A stretch of DNA of 5,557 bases, taken from assembly GCA_031405895.1 (NCBI GenBank), contig JANOFL010000390.1:1-5557 (forward strand), given 5' to 3'. The notes beneath the pieces were generated by a model. That model was not told where the DNA came from, ran no database searches, and was given only the letters and a program-made list of their open reading frames with translations. Made by a program: the position numbers and the translations under genes. This document shows positions 4,604 to 5,557 of the stretch, piece after piece. Position 1 is the stretch's first letter, and every line of letters starts with the position of its first letter. This DNA comes from BJ22 sp031405895 (GTDB lineage: Bacteria; Planctomycetota; Planctomycetia; Pirellulales; Pirellulaceae).

Positions 4604-5557
4604 TCAGCGGTCGTCCGACTGGCCGTCCAGGCGGCTGCGCGATTTCATGAAGGCATTGAACTCGGGGGCCAGTTCGGCCGGCGGACGATTGACTCCGCCA
4701 TCTTCGGTCAGCCCGGACAGCTCGTCCGTCGCGCCACGCACCCGGTCGGGGCTTTCACCGCTTTTTCGCAAGCCCAGACTGCGCAACGCATCGCGATAGC
4801 GCTGCTGGTCGGCCGGATCGCCTTCGCGGGCGGCATTTTTCATGGCCTGCCAGCGATTCAAAAAGTCGCGCAACTGGTCCCCGGTCCAGTTGAGCCGGTC
4901 CAGCAGCGCCGGATCGGTTTGCTGCTGCTGTTCAAGAGCCTCCAGAACCAGGTCGGTTGTGGAACGGGCGTAGTCGACCTGGGCGGCCTCTCCGGGCGGC
5001 AGGATCTGGGCCGGGTCGGGGGGTGGAGCCGCCGCGGCGTTCGTACCCTGGCCGCCTGCACCTCCTTGCAGGGCAGCGCTGCCGCCCGACGACGGGTTGT
5101 TGTTCGGCGCTGTTTCGGCAACAGGCTGGCCGGACGGCTGGGATTGGCCACCCGGTGCACTGCCGCTGCTGGAGGAACCGGAACTGCCATCGCTCGAAGG
5201 ATCACCGCTCGGCTGGGATCCGTCGGACGGGTCGGAACCGCCAGACGATTCGGACGGGTCAGGCGATTCAGCTGCGGATGAGGGCTCGCCCGCAGGTTGC
5301 TCGCCGGGCGAGGGTTCGCCGGGCGAGGGTTGGCCCGGCGATGCACCACTTTCTACGGCATCGGGTTGTCCCTGTTTCGAACCCGGTTCAGTTGCCTGGT
5401 CGTTCTGAACGGGGTCCCCGGACGATTGCTGTTCATTCGAATCGTTACCGCCAGACTTCGGTTCGCCCGATTCGTTGCCGCCCGATTCGTTGCCGCCCGA
5501 TTCGTTGCCGCCCGATTCGTTGCCGCCCGATTCGTTGCCGCCCGATTCGTTGCCGCC
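4604..5557 (-). CDS. Ser/Gly/Pro-rich protein with GGNES repeats and helical C-terminal domain (5' part missing)
   Basis: The frame is open from the window edge to the TGA at 4606–4604, giving the last 317 residues; the start is beyond 5557. Numbered from the edge, residues 1–30 are six perfect GGNES pentapeptides. They decay into GEPKS, GGNDS and NEQQS, then comes a second five-residue periodicity (SPGQP SPGEP SPGEQ PAGEP, about 73–92) and further Ser/Gly/Pro/Asp-rich sequence to about 185. This stretch has few hydrophobic residues and must be disordered. From about 190 to 265 a compact, probably helical domain follows (DYARSTTDLVLEALEE, then DPALLDRLNWTGDQLRDFLNRWQAMK and QQRYRDALRSLGL), and then a charged tail. 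From memory, large planctomycete proteins of unknown function end in a similar YAR..TDLVL / LGW / FLxRW / ALRSLGL block, but I cannot name a family with confidence. No membrane segment is seen in this part. Low-complexity coding at high GC creates several spurious overlapping reading frames here. Confidence 0.88.
   Translation of the reverse strand, partial: GGNESGGNESGGNESGGNESGGNESGGNESGEPKSGGNDSNEQQSSGDPVQNDQATEPGSKQGQPDAVESGASPGQPSPGEPSPGEQPAGEPSSAAESPDPSESSGGSDPSDGSQPSGDPSSDGSSGSSSSGSAPGGQSQPSGQPVAETAPNNNPSSGGSAALQGGAGGQGTNAAAAPPPDPAQILPPGEAAQVDYARSTTDLVLEALEQQQQTDPALLDRLNWTGDQLRDFLNRWQAMKNAAREGDPADQQRYRDALRSLGLRKSGESPDRVRGATDELSGLTEDGGVNRPPAELAPEFNAFMKSRSRLDGQSDDR
5282..5341 (-). repeat. 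Degenerate 15-bp repeats coding for SPGEP-like pentapeptides
   Basis: Four consecutive 15-bp units encode, in reading order, SPGQP, SPGEP, SPGEQ and PAGEP. The middle units are nearly identical at DNA level (GCCGGGCGAGGGTTC on the plus strand), while the outer ones have drifted. The period equals that of the GGNES array in the same gene, suggesting repeated slippage expansion of 15-bp units. Confidence 0.65.
5466..5557 (-). repeat. Perfect 15-bp tandem repeat coding for GGNES, at least six copies
   Basis: CCCGATTCGTTGCCG is repeated head to tail six times without a single mismatch (5466–5555), and a seventh copy begins at the window edge, so the true copy number is unknown. The unit is a multiple of three, so copy-number change alters protein length by five residues without shifting the frame. 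Absence of even synonymous differences implies recent expansion or ongoing homogenisation. Confidence 0.97.

Noticed and set aside
4565..5408. Long plus-strand frames and an Arg/Pro-rich minus-strand frame over the Ser/Gly-rich gene
   Set aside because: Low-complexity, GC-rich repeats keep all frames open. Only the frame ending at 4604 joins the pentapeptide arrays to a plausible folded domain.
5466..5557. Tandem array as a CRISPR
   Set aside because: The units are 15 bp, directly abutting with no spacers, and in frame within a coding sequence.

Overview
The window reads as chromosomal DNA from a GC-rich bacterium, most likely a planctomycete. I infer this from the general character of three things: a solitary nadB, a TadE–TadE–TadG/von Willebrand gene set, and a very Ser/Gly/Pro-rich protein ending in a short conserved helical domain. 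The phylum is an inference from gene content and style, not from a marker gene. All five supported genes lie on the minus strand, so they are read from high to low coordinates. The plus strand holds no gene I can support.

In reading order: (1) 5557–4604 is the C-terminal 317 codons of a large gene that begins outside the window. It opens with a perfect 15-bp tandem array coding for the pentapeptide GGNES, continues as low-complexity sequence and ends in a helical domain. (2) 4355–3933 and 3928–3485 are two TadE-like pilus/secretion pseudopilin genes only 4 bp apart. (3) 3369–2011 is a TadG-like protein carrying a von Willebrand A domain with an intact MIDAS metal site. These three genes look like one operon, closed by a textbook intrinsic terminator at 1967–1929. 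(4) 1791–148 is nadB, L-aspartate oxidase, the first enzyme of de novo NAD synthesis. It forms a separate transcription unit.

The intergenic DNA is unusually structured. Two hairpins follow nadB: an imperfect one at 82–136, which pairs better on the nadB mRNA strand, and a perfect 22-bp palindrome at 1–52. Around the TadE genes a 13-base motif (CCTGTCCGGGAAC) occurs four times as two inverted pairs, one at the start of the first TadE gene and one in the gap before the TadG gene. The second pair forms a 17-bp stem with a single mismatch.

Functionally, the TadE/TadE/TadG trio should encode small membrane-anchored exported proteins of a Tad (tight adherence) type surface or secretion apparatus. 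The ATPase, platform, secretin and prepilin peptidase genes are not in this window. I see no defence system, mobile element, CRISPR array or RNA gene. The most interesting leads are the repeated inverted motif in the tad-like operon, the Asn/Ser/Tyr-rich insertion in the vWA domain, and the GGNES array.
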